From contig VXBP01008924.1 in the NCBI GenBank assembly GCA_013400115.1, positions 558,001-622,000 of the forward strand: DNA of 64,000 nucleotides, read 5' to 3'. Position numbers and translations under genes: made by a program. The DNA comes from Rhinopomastus cyanomelas (taxonomy: Eukaryota; Chordata; Aves; Bucerotiformes; Rhinopomastidae). The notes under the pieces were generated by a model. It saw only the letters and a program-made list of their open reading frames with translations, searched no databases and was not told the origin of the DNA. The first letter of the stretch is position 1. Every line of letters begins with the position of its first letter. This document shows positions 52,696-63,418 of this stretch, piece after piece.

Positions 52696-53533
52696 TGTAT
52701 TTGACTTGATTCAAGTGTTCCTGCCAGAAGGATAGATTACAATCACATTTTTGGGAAGGAAGCTTAGGCCTTTGATTCCTTAACATTAGTGACACAGGAA
52801 AAGAGAACAGCGTCACACAATGTTGTGGCCATAGGAGCAAGCCATATCAGACTGCTTTCAGCAGTACTGCACCACAGTGTTGAGTGGTCATGGGCTTGAA
52901 CAAGAAGCAGCAGCATCAGAACTAAAATTGAATCTGCATTGATGCTCTGGGAAGCACTTAAGGCTCAAAGCTGAGTGTGGCTGTTGAAGAGAATGTAAGT
53001 TCAAACAGTGAAAGGTCCAGGAATCTGCCACCTAAGGTTATAAATACTTTTGTATTTTGACTTGAAAAATATTTAGATTCTTATAAAAGGTTCAGTTAAT
53101 CATCAGGATGAAGCAAATTTAAATCAGATCCAAAACCTGCGCTCAAGATAATAAGCCGTTGCAATAGATGATGTAGCTGGCAACATTAACAGTGCAGAGA
53201 GGGAGGAAAGAATTACAGAGAATGAGAGAGTTATTAATTATCCACAAAATTATTATTATACTGAGTAATGAGGGTTTCCACTTTGAGAAATTTAATATTT
53301 TAGATGGTGCAACTGATAGCTCTTTGGAAAACTGGCAAGTGTCCCGGCGTGCTGTAGATGGTACCTTCTGCTCACAGCGGCTTTGTGAAAGATATAATCC
53401 TGAGAGAGCGAGCACCAGCAGTACTGGGAAGTGAATTGTCATTGGAAGTATTACCTACGGTAGCTGAGGAACAGGGAAGGAGATCACAGCTTTCAGATTA
53501 TCAAGAGCGTGAGCTCTTCTACTTGTTATATTA
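52696..53533. other. Single-copy stretch with an exon-like block
   Basis: About 840 bp. The part at 53240-53520 has no repeat similarity; see the candidate at 53304-53434. Confidence 0.4.
53304..53434 (+). other. Candidate terminal exon or conserved block (unverified)
   Basis: After a weak acceptor-like TAATATTTTAG (ending 53303) the + frame reads DGATDSSLENWQVSRRAVDG, continuing to a stop at 53432-53434. It has several CpG and the residues look protein-like, but the pyrimidine tract is poor and I recognise no family. Confidence 0.2.
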
Positions 53534-53580
53534 CAGAATCACAGAACATTAGGGATTGGAAAGGACATCTGAAGATCATT
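53534..53580 (-). mobile_element. CR1 3' tip, type A
   Basis: CAGAATCACAGAACATTAGG and GATTGGAAAGGACATC, 47 bp. Confidence 0.88.
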
Positions 53581-53924
53581 CTCCAGAATTACTTGTTGGA
53601 AATTCTCAACCTGATAGTCACAGATCTCTGTGTACGTTCTTGCCATTCTTTCCCTCTCTCTGAGACAAATATTTCTTCATAATTTTGCATCAGTTCTTTT
53701 TTTATTTCTTTCTATTATACCTAACAGATCTAATGGTTATTCTGTCATGTTTTCAGTTCACGTTGTTATTATCGTACAGCAAATGGGGAGGGATATGTAG
53801 TGGAGTTGTCATTCTAGAACTGAAAATTACAACAATTTACTACTGCTTTATCTACAGGGTTTTTTCCCAGGGAAGCAGTATGAAACAGCTTTTACAGCAG
53901 ATAACCCTGATTTCCATGAGGTAG
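53581..53924. other. Single-copy T-rich stretch
   Basis: About 340 bp; nothing recognised. Confidence 0.5.
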
Positions 53925-54554
53925 CCATGGGCCCTTGTGCCCAAGAAGGCGAATAACTTTGTCAGGTGGATCAGAAGTGAGATGGTTAGTAGATCAAGAG
54001 AGGTTCTCCTTCCCCTCTCTTCTGCCCTGCTGAGACCACATCTGGAATCTTGTGTGCAATTCTGAGCCACTCAGTTCCAGAGGGGGACAGAGCTGCTGAA
54101 GAGAGTCCAGCGCAGAGACACAGAGGTGATGAAGGGAGTAGAGCATCTCCCTGCTGAGGAAAGTCTGAGGGAGCTGGGGCTCTGAAGCTTGGAAAAAAGG
54201 AACCTGAGGGGTGACGCCATGAATGTTGATCAATATGGAAAAGGTGGGTGTGAGGAGGATGCAGCCAGGCTCTGCTCAGGGGCACCCAGTGACAAGACGA
54301 GGGATGGGGCACTGGGTGTGAGCAGAGGAGTTTCCACATCAATGTGAGAAGGAGCTTCTTCACAGTGAGGGTGCCAGAGCCCTGGCAGGGGCTTCCCAGG
54401 GAGATTGTGGAGTCTCCTTGTCTGGAGACATTTCAAATCCATGTGGCCATGTTCCTGCATGACTGGATCTAGGGGATCCTGCTGTGGCAGGGGGATTGGA
54501 CTGGATGATCTTTCGAGGTCCCTTCCAATCCATAATGTTCTGTGATTCTGTGAA
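53925..54554 (+). mobile_element. CR1 LINE fragment, type A, long
   Basis: GCCATGGGCCCTTGTGCCCA to CCATAATGTTCTGTGATTCTG. Covers ORF2 from the KKANNFVRWIRSEMVSRSRE-type block to the tail, with frameshifts. Confidence 0.95.
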
Positions 54555-54631
54555 ACTACCAGAATTGTGGACACAACAGAGTCAAATCTGACTGTGATTC
54601 TCAATGTAACCCAGCTACGCTCTCTTTGCAG

Positions 54632-54656
54632 ATTAATAACGAGAACTTCTTTAACA
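54632..54656 (+). other. Candidate 25-bp microexon (unverified)
   Basis: Good acceptor CGCTCTCTTTGCAG (ends 54631) and strong donor GTGAGTG (54657), with ATTAATAACGAGAACTTCTT between. Short blocks like this occur by chance. Confidence 0.2.
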
Positions 54657-55006
54657 GTGAGTGCATCTCAGTCATGTTTGACTTCCGCCCTGAAGAACCA
54701 ATTGCTTATCTCATTGAAAGGATGATAATTCCCTCTGTCAGTTGATACGATCTTGATCTGGACACAGACTACATCAGCAGACTGCACTGAGCTTCCAGCC
54801 TTGCTGGTGGTCAGGGATTCAAAACTCATGATTGTCATAGGCAGGAGATAGACGCGCCAGCTAGCCTCAGGCACTGCATTAGCACTAAACTCCATTAATT
54901 CTAATTATATTTTGCATATAGAGAATATTAAAATGTTTAAATTAATAAAGGAGAAGGGGCATCCCCTTGGCACAGTTTCTGCATGTTAATGCTGTTTTCT
55001 GTGCAG

Positions 55007-55100
55007 GGGGTGAGCTGTGCAGTCAAGGACCGACCTCGGGACTTGGAGCACATCAAGGGAGTGTATGCCAACCACAGCCATCCTCTAGCATGTCTCTTTG
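55007..55100 (+). other. Candidate 94-bp exon (unverified)
   Basis: Acceptor CTGTTTTCTGTGCAG (ends 55006) and donor GTATGC (55101). The frame reads GVSCAVKDRPRDLEHIKGVY and stays open across the block. A type A CR1 follows 22 bp later, so the exon, if real, is flanked closely by a repeat. No family recognised. Confidence 0.3.
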
Positions 55101-55122
55101 GTATGCATGGACTCTTATTTTT

Positions 55123-55457
55123 CACAGAATCACAGAATGTTAGGGATTGGAAGGGACCTCGAAAGATCATCACTCCAATTCCCCCTGCCACAGCCGAATC
55201 ACCTAGATCAAGTCACACAGGAAAATGGCCAGGCAGGTTTTAAATGTATTGAGAGAAGGAGACTCCACAGCCCCACCCTGGGCAGCCCCTTCCAGGGTTC
55301 TGTCACCCTCACCACAAAGAAATTCCTTCTCAGATTGATGTGGAACCTCTTCTGTTCCAGGTCACACCCATTGCCAGTTGAGTGCCCCTGAGCAGAGCCT
55401 GGTTCCATCCTCCTGACACCCACCCTTCCCATAGTCATCAACATTGATGGGGTCACC
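55123..55457 (-). mobile_element. CR1 fragment, type A
   Basis: CACAGAATCACAGAATGTTAG to CATTGATGGGGTCACC. A small deletion sits near 55377 (CCCATTGCCAGTTGAGTGCC). Confidence 0.94.
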
Positions 55458-55967
55458 ACAGCAATCCCATTACACCCTTTACATATTTATCAACATTAGT
55501 GAGTATGCAGTCTCCCCTCACACACTCATTGACCGCTATAGCCCCACAGAGGACATATGTCCCTGCACAATGTGCCTCACCTGGCATGAAGATCAATAAT
55601 GTCCATATCCAGTGTCACACAGAAATGTTTTTCCTGAGGAGACAGTACTGGGCCTTTCTCTGTCATCGAGACTGGAAAATTTATAGTTACCTGTGATACT
55701 GTTTGTCATGCTGGGTGCTCTTCTGGTTTGCACCGAAAGACTGAGTAGTCTTTGATGCGGAAAAAGCCTATGAAAAATATCCAAGTGATTTATTCTGTGC
55801 TGGACTTCATTGTGATGTCTCTGCCACTATATAGAGTTTTATCCTGAGAGGATACGACTTCATTCTTGTGGTAAACAGAGTCTTTCTTTTGTTCTCTTTT
55901 TAAAATAGTATATTTCTAAAAATTAATTATTTTACATCCTTTAAACTGGGCCTCTTACTCTTCACCA
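55458..55967. other. Single-copy stretch
   Basis: About 510 bp. Starts with a short CR1-like relic (TTTACATATTTATCAACATT at about 55478). No gene recognised. Confidence 0.45.
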
Positions 55968-56046
55968 AATCCCAGAACATTATGGATTGGAAGGGACCTT
56001 GAAAGGTCATCCAGTCCAGTCCCCCTGCCAGAGCAGGATCCTCTGG
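55968..56046 (-). mobile_element. CR1 3' fragment, type A
   Basis: AATCCCAGAACATTATGGAT to CCTGCCAGAGCAGGATCCTC. Confidence 0.92.
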
Positions 56047-56641
56047 TAGCTTTTCTTGCTGTGTTATCGGGTACCTCTTTAACGCTGGGCTCTAGTCAGT
56101 CCTCAACAAATGCAGGGAGCAACTAACAGTCCGATTTAATAGCTGTGTGCTGGCATGTTTAAGGAGAATAAATATGGAAATTATAAAACTAGAAAGACTA
56201 TTGGGTATTAGAGCCTCTGTGTTGGCAGGATGCTTAATAATCATCTTAAACAAATGCATTTCTTGTTGTAGTTTTATATAGCTGGGAATTGGATACACGA
56301 GAGGCACCAATTCAATATTTTTAATGACTTGTTTTGTCAAGAATTGGCAAATACTGCTCTGTCATAGCAGCAGAACCTTAGAGAAAAGCATTAGTATGAG
56401 ATGTAACTTAGCAAAGACTGATTAAAACTTCCAGCTTGTTATGGTTCGAGGGTTGCCTGTTGAACTCTCCTGAGAGCAGGATCGGTGCTGGGCTCGCTGG
56501 CACTGACCTGTGCTGCTGTGGCCTCTGCAGTGTAACTGAGCGCACAGCTAAGTTTAACATGGTAAACGCGGCATGAATAATGGGAGACATTACATAACCT
56601 ACATTGTTGAGGGTTTCTTTTTGTCTGACCTATTGGCCAGC
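56047..56641. other. Single-copy stretch
   Basis: About 600 bp; TGGTTCGAGGGTTGCC near 56442 and CACTGACCTGTGCTGCTGTG near 56502 keep some CpG. No gene recognised. Confidence 0.45.
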
Positions 56642-57295
56642 AGCATAGGAGAAAGGGACCTGGGGGTCCTGGTGGAGAGCAGGATGACCATGAGCCAGCA
56701 ATGGGCCCTTGTGGCCAAGTACACCAACGGCATCCTGCGGAGGATTACAAGGCCGGTTTGGCAGATCAAGAGGTTCTTCTCCCACCTACTCTGCTCTGCT
56801 GAGAAAACATCTCAAATATTGTGTCCAGTTGTGGGCCCCTCAGTTCCAGAAGGACGAAGAACTGCTGGAGAGTATCCAGCGCAGAGCCACCAAGATGATG
56901 AAGGGAGGGGAGTGTCTCCCTGCTGAGGAAAGGTTGAGAGAGCTGGGGCTCTTGAGCTGGGAAAAAAGGAAATGGGGGTGACCTCATGAATGTTGATAAA
57001 TCTGTGAAGAGTGGGAGTCAAGAGGATGGACCCAGGCTCTGCTCAGGGACACCCAAGGATAGGACAAGGGGTAATGAGTGTGAGCTGGAACAGAGGAGGT
57101 TCCACATCAATATGAGAAGTACCTTCTTAGCAGTGATGGTACCAGAGCCCTGGCAGGCTCCTTCTCTGGAGACATTTCAAACCCACCTGATCACGTTCCT
57201 GTGTGGCTGGATCTAAGGGATCCTGCTGTGGCAGGGGGGTGGGACTGGGTGATCTTTCAAGGTCCCTTCCAATCCCTAATGTTCTGTGATTCTGA
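56642..57295 (+). mobile_element. CR1 LINE fragment, type A, long
   Basis: AGCATAGGAGAAAGGGACCT to CCCTAATGTTCTGTGATTCTG. ORF2 parts appear in overlapping frames (ERDLGVLVESRMTMSQQWAL; MMKGGECLPAEERLRELG; LEQRRFHINMRSTFLAV), showing several indels. Confidence 0.95.
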
Positions 57296-57977
57296 TGGCA
57301 GAGTAAGTGCAGCAGGTCTTTCACAGTGTTCATAGCCATATTGCCATGATCTATACCCAAATGTACATGTCACATTGCATCTATTTAATTTTCCTTCTAC
57401 AGTCAGTGGAAATGCAAATTTTAAGTCTTCCTTTTTGTTCCAGTTATCCCAGCCAAATTGAACAAGATATTTTTGGCTTGTTTTATTCAAAAGGTGCCCT
57501 GGAGGAAAATGCTGTGGCAGACATACAGCTCCTCATCTACATATTCAACTAGGAATTTGGCACGTAAATTTAACAACAGCTATGCATACCATGAAAAAAT
57601 GCCAAAAGTAGAGAAGCTAAAGATGGGGCAACCAAGTGAAAGAAACATGACATGATATAATTCAACAGGATAATACTACTTACAGAGTAATTTATGCTTG
57701 AGCATGGTGTAAAATAATACAAGCTTGTCTTTTTTTTTTTTCTTTTCATAGTTTACATATCAGGATCCCTAAAAGTTTAATGGATACAATTCAATATTTT
57801 CTATTTAGAAAAATCTGGGAGATGCTGTGGAAAGGCAGGAAGACCTAAGCTTTATTTAGATGAAAAAAATTTCTAAATAAGACCTATCGTAACATTAGCT
57901 CAAAACTGAGGAGTCCAGCTTCTAAAATAGCTTGTGGAAGCATTGCGTTGCACCACATGGTTTACCTTAGTAGCTGC
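57296..57977. other. Single-copy AT-rich stretch
   Basis: About 680 bp with a T-rich run at about 57729-57741; no gene recognised. Confidence 0.5.
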
Positions 57978-58520
57978 AGAATCATAGAATCGTTCAGGTT
58001 GGAAAAGACCCTTGGGATCATCGAGCCCAAACATCATCCCTACTCTGCAAGGTCACCCCTAAAACAGATACCCCAACACTACAGCTAAGCATCTTTTAAA
58101 CTCATCCAGGGATGGGGACTCAGCCCCAACCCTGGGAAGCCCAGTCCAGTCCCTGACCACTCTCTCCATGAAGAATTTCTTCCTGATGGCCAGTCTGACC
58201 CTCCCCTGTTGAAGCTTGAAGCCCTTCCTTCTGCTTCTGTGGCCAATGACCTGTGAGAAGAGCCCAGCACCAACATCTCCATGATGTCCTTTCAGATAGT
58301 TGTAGAGAGCAATGAGGTCTCCCCTCAGCCTCCTTTTCCTCAAACTAAACAGCCCCACCTCTCTCCATCTCTCCTCCCCAGACTGATTCTCCAGGCCCTT
58401 CCCCAGCTTCGTTGCCCTCCTCTGGACTTGCTCCAGTACCTTGATGTCTCCCTTGTCCTGAGGTGCCCCAAACTGGACCCAGTACTCAAGGTGCAGCCTC
58501 ATCAGTGCATAGCACAGCAT
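57978..58520 (-). mobile_element. CR1 LINE fragment, type B, best-preserved coding copy
   Basis: From AATCATAGAATCGTTCAGGT to CATCAGTGCATAGCACAGCA. Contains the longest uninterrupted CR1 frame of the window (153 codons). Confidence 0.96.
58059..58520 (-). pseudogene. CR1 ORF2 protein, C-terminal fragment (153 aa)
   Basis: Blocks in order: LMRLHLEYWVQFGAPQDKGD (conserved region after the RT core), VLEQVQRRATKLGKGLENQS, RKRRLRGDLIALYNYLKG, LQQGRVRLAIRKKFFMERVV and SPSLDEFKRCLAVVLGYLF. Frame and stop are intact, so this copy is young compared with its neighbours. The catalytic core and the endonuclease are missing; the first Met is internal. Confidence 0.92.
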
Positions 58521-59189
58521 CCCTCAAGCAATAATCTGTTGAAGACAGAAGAAGGAGGTGACTGCAGCCTGGCTCAACAGCACTACCAGACTAAATGCTG
58601 AAAGCATGAGATTAAAGCTACTTATAATGCAAAAGCCATCTATGCTTCAACCAAGTTTAATTCAGCGATCAGAGACTGTGATCTATAAAATGCCTAGGAA
58701 GAACACCACCACATGGTTGCTTTTTGGAGCCGAGAATAATATTTAACTAATTATATTCTCCCTCCTTTTTCCATGCACTGAATGTAATCTACCAGCTATC
58801 AGAAGGCATGTAGACTATCAATGATTTTAGTTCACGTTCCTTTATCCTGCAGATATTCGCTGTATCCAGCTAATTTTCTTTTTCCATCATATTCTTTCTG
58901 GACCTGAGGCCCTTTATGTGGAAACTTTTGCGTATTTCATCACAGGTGAATTTCTGTGACCCCTTCCTGAGTTTCCTGTTTCATATCTTACACTCGTTTT
59001 AGGGATTTGACCCCTTAGTGGTCCACACTTGAATCATCAGTTCAGATCAGACGTAATCTCTTCTGTAATGCTTACTTGTTATAGTACTGTTTTGGTACCT
59101 TTGCAGTGTTACCGTTGTGCTCTCAAGTTAAATTCCCTTGTTATCTGTAGGTTGCAGAGACCTAGCATGTGAGTTACTACTGGGGTAGG
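58521..59189. other. Single-copy stretch
   Basis: About 670 bp; no gene or repeat recognised. Confidence 0.5.
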
Positions 59190-59514
59190 AGCTCTTCTTG
59201 CTCTCTACAGCTGCCTCACAGGAGGTTGTACCAAGTCTGGTGCTGGTCTCTTCTCCCAAATTCCTCATGATAGGATGAGGGGAAATGGCCTCAAGTTGCA
59301 TCAGGGGAGGTTTAGATTGGATCTTAGGACGAAGTTCTTTCCTGAGAGTGTGGTTGGGCACTGGAGAAGGCTGCCCAGGGAGGTGGTGGAGTCCGCATCC
59401 CTGGAGGTGTTGAAGGACAGCCTGGCTGTGCCCCTTAGTAACCTGTTCTGGCCGCTTGATGTTAGGTCCTGGGCTGGGCTTGATGAGCTTTGCGAGCCTC
59501 AATCATTCTGTGCT
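59190..59514 (+). mobile_element. CR1 fragment, type C end
   Basis: GAGCTCTTCTTGCTCTCTAC, then frame LKLHQGRFRLDLRTKFFPES and REVVESASLEVLKDSLAV; ends GAGCCTCAATCATTCTGTG. Confidence 0.94.
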
Positions 59515-59944
59515 TATTGCTGCAAATACCTGTTGCTGTCTCTGAAGGCAGTGGGTGATGGCATATTTAGCTTAACACCATTTCGTACAGAAATAACCAT
59601 TTGTCTCCATCAGCACTGACAATTGGTTCATTCTGATATCTCTCCTACGAGATAAATTGTCACACTGAACTTCATTGTTTAGGGAATTCCTTCCCTTCTC
59701 ACTACATTTAACTGACCAGCAGCAAGTCACTATTCTCTTATTTTCTGTTGCATTAAACATTTCCCCCTTTTTGGGTTTTTTTGGGGATTATTTGTGGTTT
59801 GTTTGCCATCTGCTTTGGTTTTTTAAACATTTTTATATTAAGATTATTGATTCTTCTCATTAGGACTAGAAGGAAACAGGAATGTATTTAATAAAAATAA
59901 AGCATCCACTGCTTTAGGAAAACTTTCTCATTAGTTTCTCACTT
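59515..59944. other. Single-copy AT-rich stretch
   Basis: About 430 bp; nothing recognised. Confidence 0.5.
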
Positions 59945-60066
59945 AGGCCTGCCTGGATGTCTTCCTGTGTGACTTGGTCTAGGTGATCCTGCTCTGCAAG
60001 GGGATTGGACTAGATGGTCTTTCAAGGTCCCTTCCAGTCTGTAATGTTCTGTGATTCTGTGATTCC
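59945..60066 (+). mobile_element. CR1 3' fragment, type A
   Basis: AGGCCTGCCTGGATGTCTTC to CAGTCTGTAATGTTCTGTG with two ATTCTGTG units. Confidence 0.92.
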
Positions 60067-60344
60067 AGGTGATTTTTCAAAGCGGATGGAGAGAATGAGG
60101 GACTATTAAAGAGACTAAATGATGTAGGATTCCAGTGACTTGATTTAAATATTGCTCATATAGATGTACACTTCACTTTAGGCTTCCTAAATGATTTGTG
60201 ACAAATAGAAATATTTATTATGACATAGATACTTATTTTAAATCATGAATTAAAAAGAGTGGGCACATACAGGCATCACTTACAGATGCCAACCTTGAGC
60301 ATAGTGAGCAACAAGGGGTATTATGGAGTGTTAGTGTGGAGTAG

Positions 60345-60554
60345 GAATGCAGTAGGGAGCTAATCCCCACACAGCCTCACACTCAGTCCTCCCCAGTGGA
60401 GTGGCAGACAGAATTAGAAGCGCAAAAGGGATAAAAACTCATAGTTTGAGACAAATACAGGTTAAAAATTGAAGTAAAGCAAAATGAGGAGTTGATTTAC
60501 TGCTTCCTACTGGCAGGCAGATGTTTAGCCCTTTCTTGGAAAGCAGGATTTCAT
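60345..60554 (-). mobile_element. LTR fragment of an endogenous retrovirus
   Basis: Third copy of the LTR family at 1197 and 37656: CTAATCCCCACACAGCCTCA, CATAGTTTGAGACAAATACA, GTAAAGCAAAATGAGGAGTT and GGCAGGCAGATGTTTAGCCC. It stops at a CR1 copy at 60555 and does not clearly resume after it. Confidence 0.7.
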
Positions 60555-60912
60555 TCACAGAATCACAAAACATTAGGGATTGGAAGGGACCTCGAAAGAT
60601 AACTCGGTCCAGTCACCTCACCACAGCAGGATCCCCTAGATCCAGTCACACAAGAACGTGTCCAGGTGAGTTTTAATGTCTTCAAAGAGGGAGCCCCCTC
60701 TGGGGCACAACCTCCACAACCCCCCCTGGGCAGCACCTTTCAGGGCTCTGTCATCCTCACTGTGAAGAAGTTCCTTCTCATATTGATGTGGAACCTCCTC
60801 TGTTCCTGGTCACACCCATTGCCCCTTGTCGTGTCATTGGATGACACTGAACAGAGCCTGGCTCTTTCCTGTCCAGAGACAACCCCCCTGGGCAGCCCAT
60901 TCCAGTGCTCTT
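60555..60912 (-). mobile_element. CR1 fragment, type A, with a short second piece
   Basis: CACAGAATCACAAAACATTAG to AGAGCCTGGCTCTTTCCTG. At about 60878 an extra copy of the block ACCCCCCTGGGCAGCCCATT starts (seen already at 60722), so a second CR1 piece or local duplication follows. Confidence 0.9.
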
Positions 60913-61439
60913 CCCTATTTCAGTGTACAGTTAAAGGGTTAATTTTCAAGCTGTACCCAAGAATAATGGCAGCATTTTAGTGCCATTTATTTGTGTTCTA
61001 TTATCTAAATGAGTACATTGATTGGAAAAAAATTTCTGCTTGACATTTTGCATTTTGAGTGGCATTTCCTCGTTGCCAGCTGTCACGAGGGAAGGACCGC
61101 GCCGCATGCCGTTAGCAGTGGCTGCCTTTTTGGGTGCTGAATAGCGTTTTCATACAGAAAAAAATCAAATGATCCATAACGTGTTACGCTGTCATTTAAG
61201 AAATGCATCACAACTCTTAACATTTGTCATGCTCATAATAAATTCGGTTCCCCCCAGGCTCGGCCTAGCATTTGCTCGCTGGGTTTGGGGACGTAATGAG
61301 AAAAGGCATTTATTTTATTAATTGGCATTACTTTTTTTTCCTGGTATGTTCATGACTTTCTTGGAGTGGAGGTTTCTTGCATGGTTTTTAAGAGACTTTG
61401 ATTTCTGAGCTTTGCTACTCTGTCAGAAAGAGAGGGCTG
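60913..61439. other. Likely conserved non-coding element
   Basis: 61035-61330 is free of repeats and unusually rich in retained CpG for AT-rich DNA (GAAGGACCGCGCCGCATGCC, CCATAACGTGTTACGC, AAATTCGGTTCCCC, TTTGCTCGCTGGG, GGGGACGTAATG), with homeodomain-type cores (TTTTATTAATTGGCATTAC). No open frame of note. It looks like a developmental enhancer; this is an inference from composition only. Confidence 0.45.
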
Positions 61440-61550
61440 TCCTTGTAACAGGCTGCCCCAGGGAGGGAGTGGGACGCAAGGTCCCTGGAGGCGTTCAAAA
61501 AGATGTGCAGAAAGGGTGTTTTGGGAGATGGTTTAGTGGTTGTAGGGCAG
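61440..61550 (+). mobile_element. CR1 3' piece, diverged, tail missing
   Basis: TTGTAACAGGCTGCCCCAGG, TCCCTGGAGGCGTTCAAAAA, then GGTTTAGTGGTTGTAGGGCA. Meets an antisense C copy at 61551. Confidence 0.75.
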
Positions 61551-61551
61551 G

Positions 61552-62052
61552 ATCACAGAATAATTGAGGCTGGAAAAGCCCTCTGAGCTCAGCCAGCCCA
61601 GCGCAGAACCTAACATCACCCCAGCAGCCACACCAGGGCACTGAGGGCCGCGGCCAGGATGTCCTTCAACACCTCAGGGATGAGACCCCACCACTGCCCT
61701 GGGCAGTCCAGTCCAGGCTCTGATCACCCTTTCCGTGAGGAAGGGCTTCCTCACATCCAACCTAACCCTCCTGTGGCAGCTTCAGGCCCTGCCTGCCTTC
61801 TCATCCTGGCACTGGTTGCCTGGGAGAACAGCCTGACCTCCACCTGACTACAACCTCCCTTCAGAGAGTTGGAGAGAGGGACAAGGTTTCCCCTGAGTTT
61901 TCTCTTCTCCAGGCTAAACACCCCCAGCTCCCTCAGCCTCTACTCATCAGCCTTTCCCTTCAGTCCCTTGCCCAGCCTCATTGCTCCTCTGGATTGGCTG
62001 CAGCCCCTCAGTCTCCTTCTTGTAGTGAGGGGCCCAGCACTGCCCCTGGTTT
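61552..62052 (-). mobile_element. CR1 LINE fragment, type C, long
   Basis: GATCACAGAATAATTGAGGC through CTGCCCTGGGCAGTCCAGTC to GAGGGGCCCAGCACTGCCCC. About 500 bp. Confidence 0.95.
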
Positions 62053-62423
62053 GGGAAGCATTATTTGTCTGGGGAAACAATCATCTTTCTTGCACCCAAG
62101 ACCCAGTTTTCTTTCCAAAACCAAAACCAGTGATTTTTGTTACAGAAACTCATAGATACCTGAATTTCGTTATCAAATATTTGGCTTCTCGAATATGAAA
62201 GTAGGGGAAAAGCTCTTTTAAATTCCCTAAATAATCAAAAGGGAAAAATTAGTTTTCCCTTGATGGGTGATTCAATAGTTATCTTTCTCCAAGGACTCTC
62301 TGATGAGCTGTTCAAACTGTGATGTTAACAAAGAACTCCCAGTATTAAAATTAAGCAGTTTAATTTATTTTTGAACTCTTAGTAGTAATGGAGCATTGTT
62401 TTGTAGGAAATATTTCACCAAGT
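62053..62423. other. Single-copy stretch
   Basis: About 370 bp; nothing recognised. Confidence 0.5.
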
Positions 62424-62499
62424 ACTGCTGTGGCAAGGGGGTTGGCCTAGATGACCTTTTGAGGTCCCTTCCAATCCCTAATGTTCTATGATTCTGTGG
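62424..62499 (+). mobile_element. CR1 3' tail, type A
   Basis: GTACTGCTGTGGCAAGGGGG to CCCTAATGTTCTATGATTCTG. Confidence 0.92.
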
Positions 62500-62558
62500 A
62501 AAGAGAATAACACATCCCTCTAGCGTCTGGTTAATGTCTTTAATTCCTTGTCATCTGC

Positions 62559-62615
62559 TGCTGGACTAGGTCATCTTTGAAGGCCCCTTCCCACCCAGAG
62601 AATTCTATTATTTTA
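62559..62615 (+). mobile_element. CR1 3' tail, D-like
   Basis: GCTGCTGGACTAGGTCATCT to CCAGAGAATTCTATTATT. Confidence 0.78.
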
Positions 62616-63323
62616 TTTTAATGATAAATAAAAAAAATCATGTGTCTTGATCTTCCTTATTTACTGCCTTTGTTATTTTGGTTGTTTCCCAGAAGCACTG
62701 TTTGCCAAGAGCTTGTTGGGTTACAAAATGCCCGGGCTTTCATTTGGATGTCCCATATGGTCTGCTTTGGTCTCCCAAATGCCTACTGCAGCGAAACCTC
62801 TTTTCCTGGCATCCACAGCGGCCTGTAAGAGGCCATAGCAGCCATTTTCCATTGTTCAAGGATGATTTGGGGGGGCGTTTGGCATGAAACTATGAGCAGG
62901 TGCCATTAGGTGCAAGGAGGCATGTGGCGTTGGTGTAGTGGAGCTGTCAGAGAAGATGGACTTCCCTCTTCTTTTCCTGGAGAACAGATGTCCTGTGCAA
63001 TGTTCTGCAGGTTTTCCTGTCTCAATCCTATTGATACCTGGATTTCTGCTTAATAGCAGAAGCGCTAGCAACTTCAGAGTGGGCTCTCAGCCATCGAAGC
63101 AAATGGTGCTAGATTCAGGCAGTCAAAGGAATATAAAGTAGATGTAACATGTTTTTAAAGGCTGTAATCCCAGCTGGCCACACAGTTGTCCTTTTTCTAC
63201 TGGTATAACTTTTATTTGGAAAATGTGCTACTTTGTGTTTTATCTTTGTTTGGTTTAAATGTTTGGTTTAAAGTAACCACAGCTATGTTTGTCCTGGATC
63301 TGAAAAATCAAACCAAACAAAAC
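62616..63323. other. Single-copy stretch with the clearest exon candidate
   Basis: About 700 bp without recognised repeats; holds the candidate at 62693-62824. The rest (62850-63320) shows no gene. Confidence 0.4.
62693..62824 (+). other. Candidate 132-bp exon (unverified)
   Basis: Acceptor TATTTTGGTTGTTTCCCAG (ends 62692) with a good pyrimidine tract; donor GTAAGA at 62825. The length is 44 codons and all three + frames are open across the block. One frame reads EALFAKSLLGYKMPGLSFGC, another KHCLPRACWVTKCPGFHLDV. I recognise no family. With all frames open, codon evidence cannot decide, and a non-coding exon is equally possible. Confidence 0.35.
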
Positions 63324-63352
63324 CATGGAATCATTCAGGTTGGAAAAGACCC
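63324..63352 (-). mobile_element. CR1 3' tip, type B
   Basis: CATGGAATCATTCAGGTTGG and AAAAGACCC, 29 bp. Confidence 0.8.
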
Positions 63353-63418
63353 AACACATTTCTAGTTCTCACAAGTTTGGATCAACACCCTTAAAAAAAA
63401 CGGGAAAAGTACTGGTTT

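Larger units (their letters stand above)
54555..55122. other. Single-copy stretch with splice-like signals
   Basis: Two candidate exons (54632-54656 and 55007-55100) lie in otherwise repeat-free DNA. A GGACACAGACTACATCAGCAG stretch near 54758 is also unlike the repeats. Confidence 0.35.
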
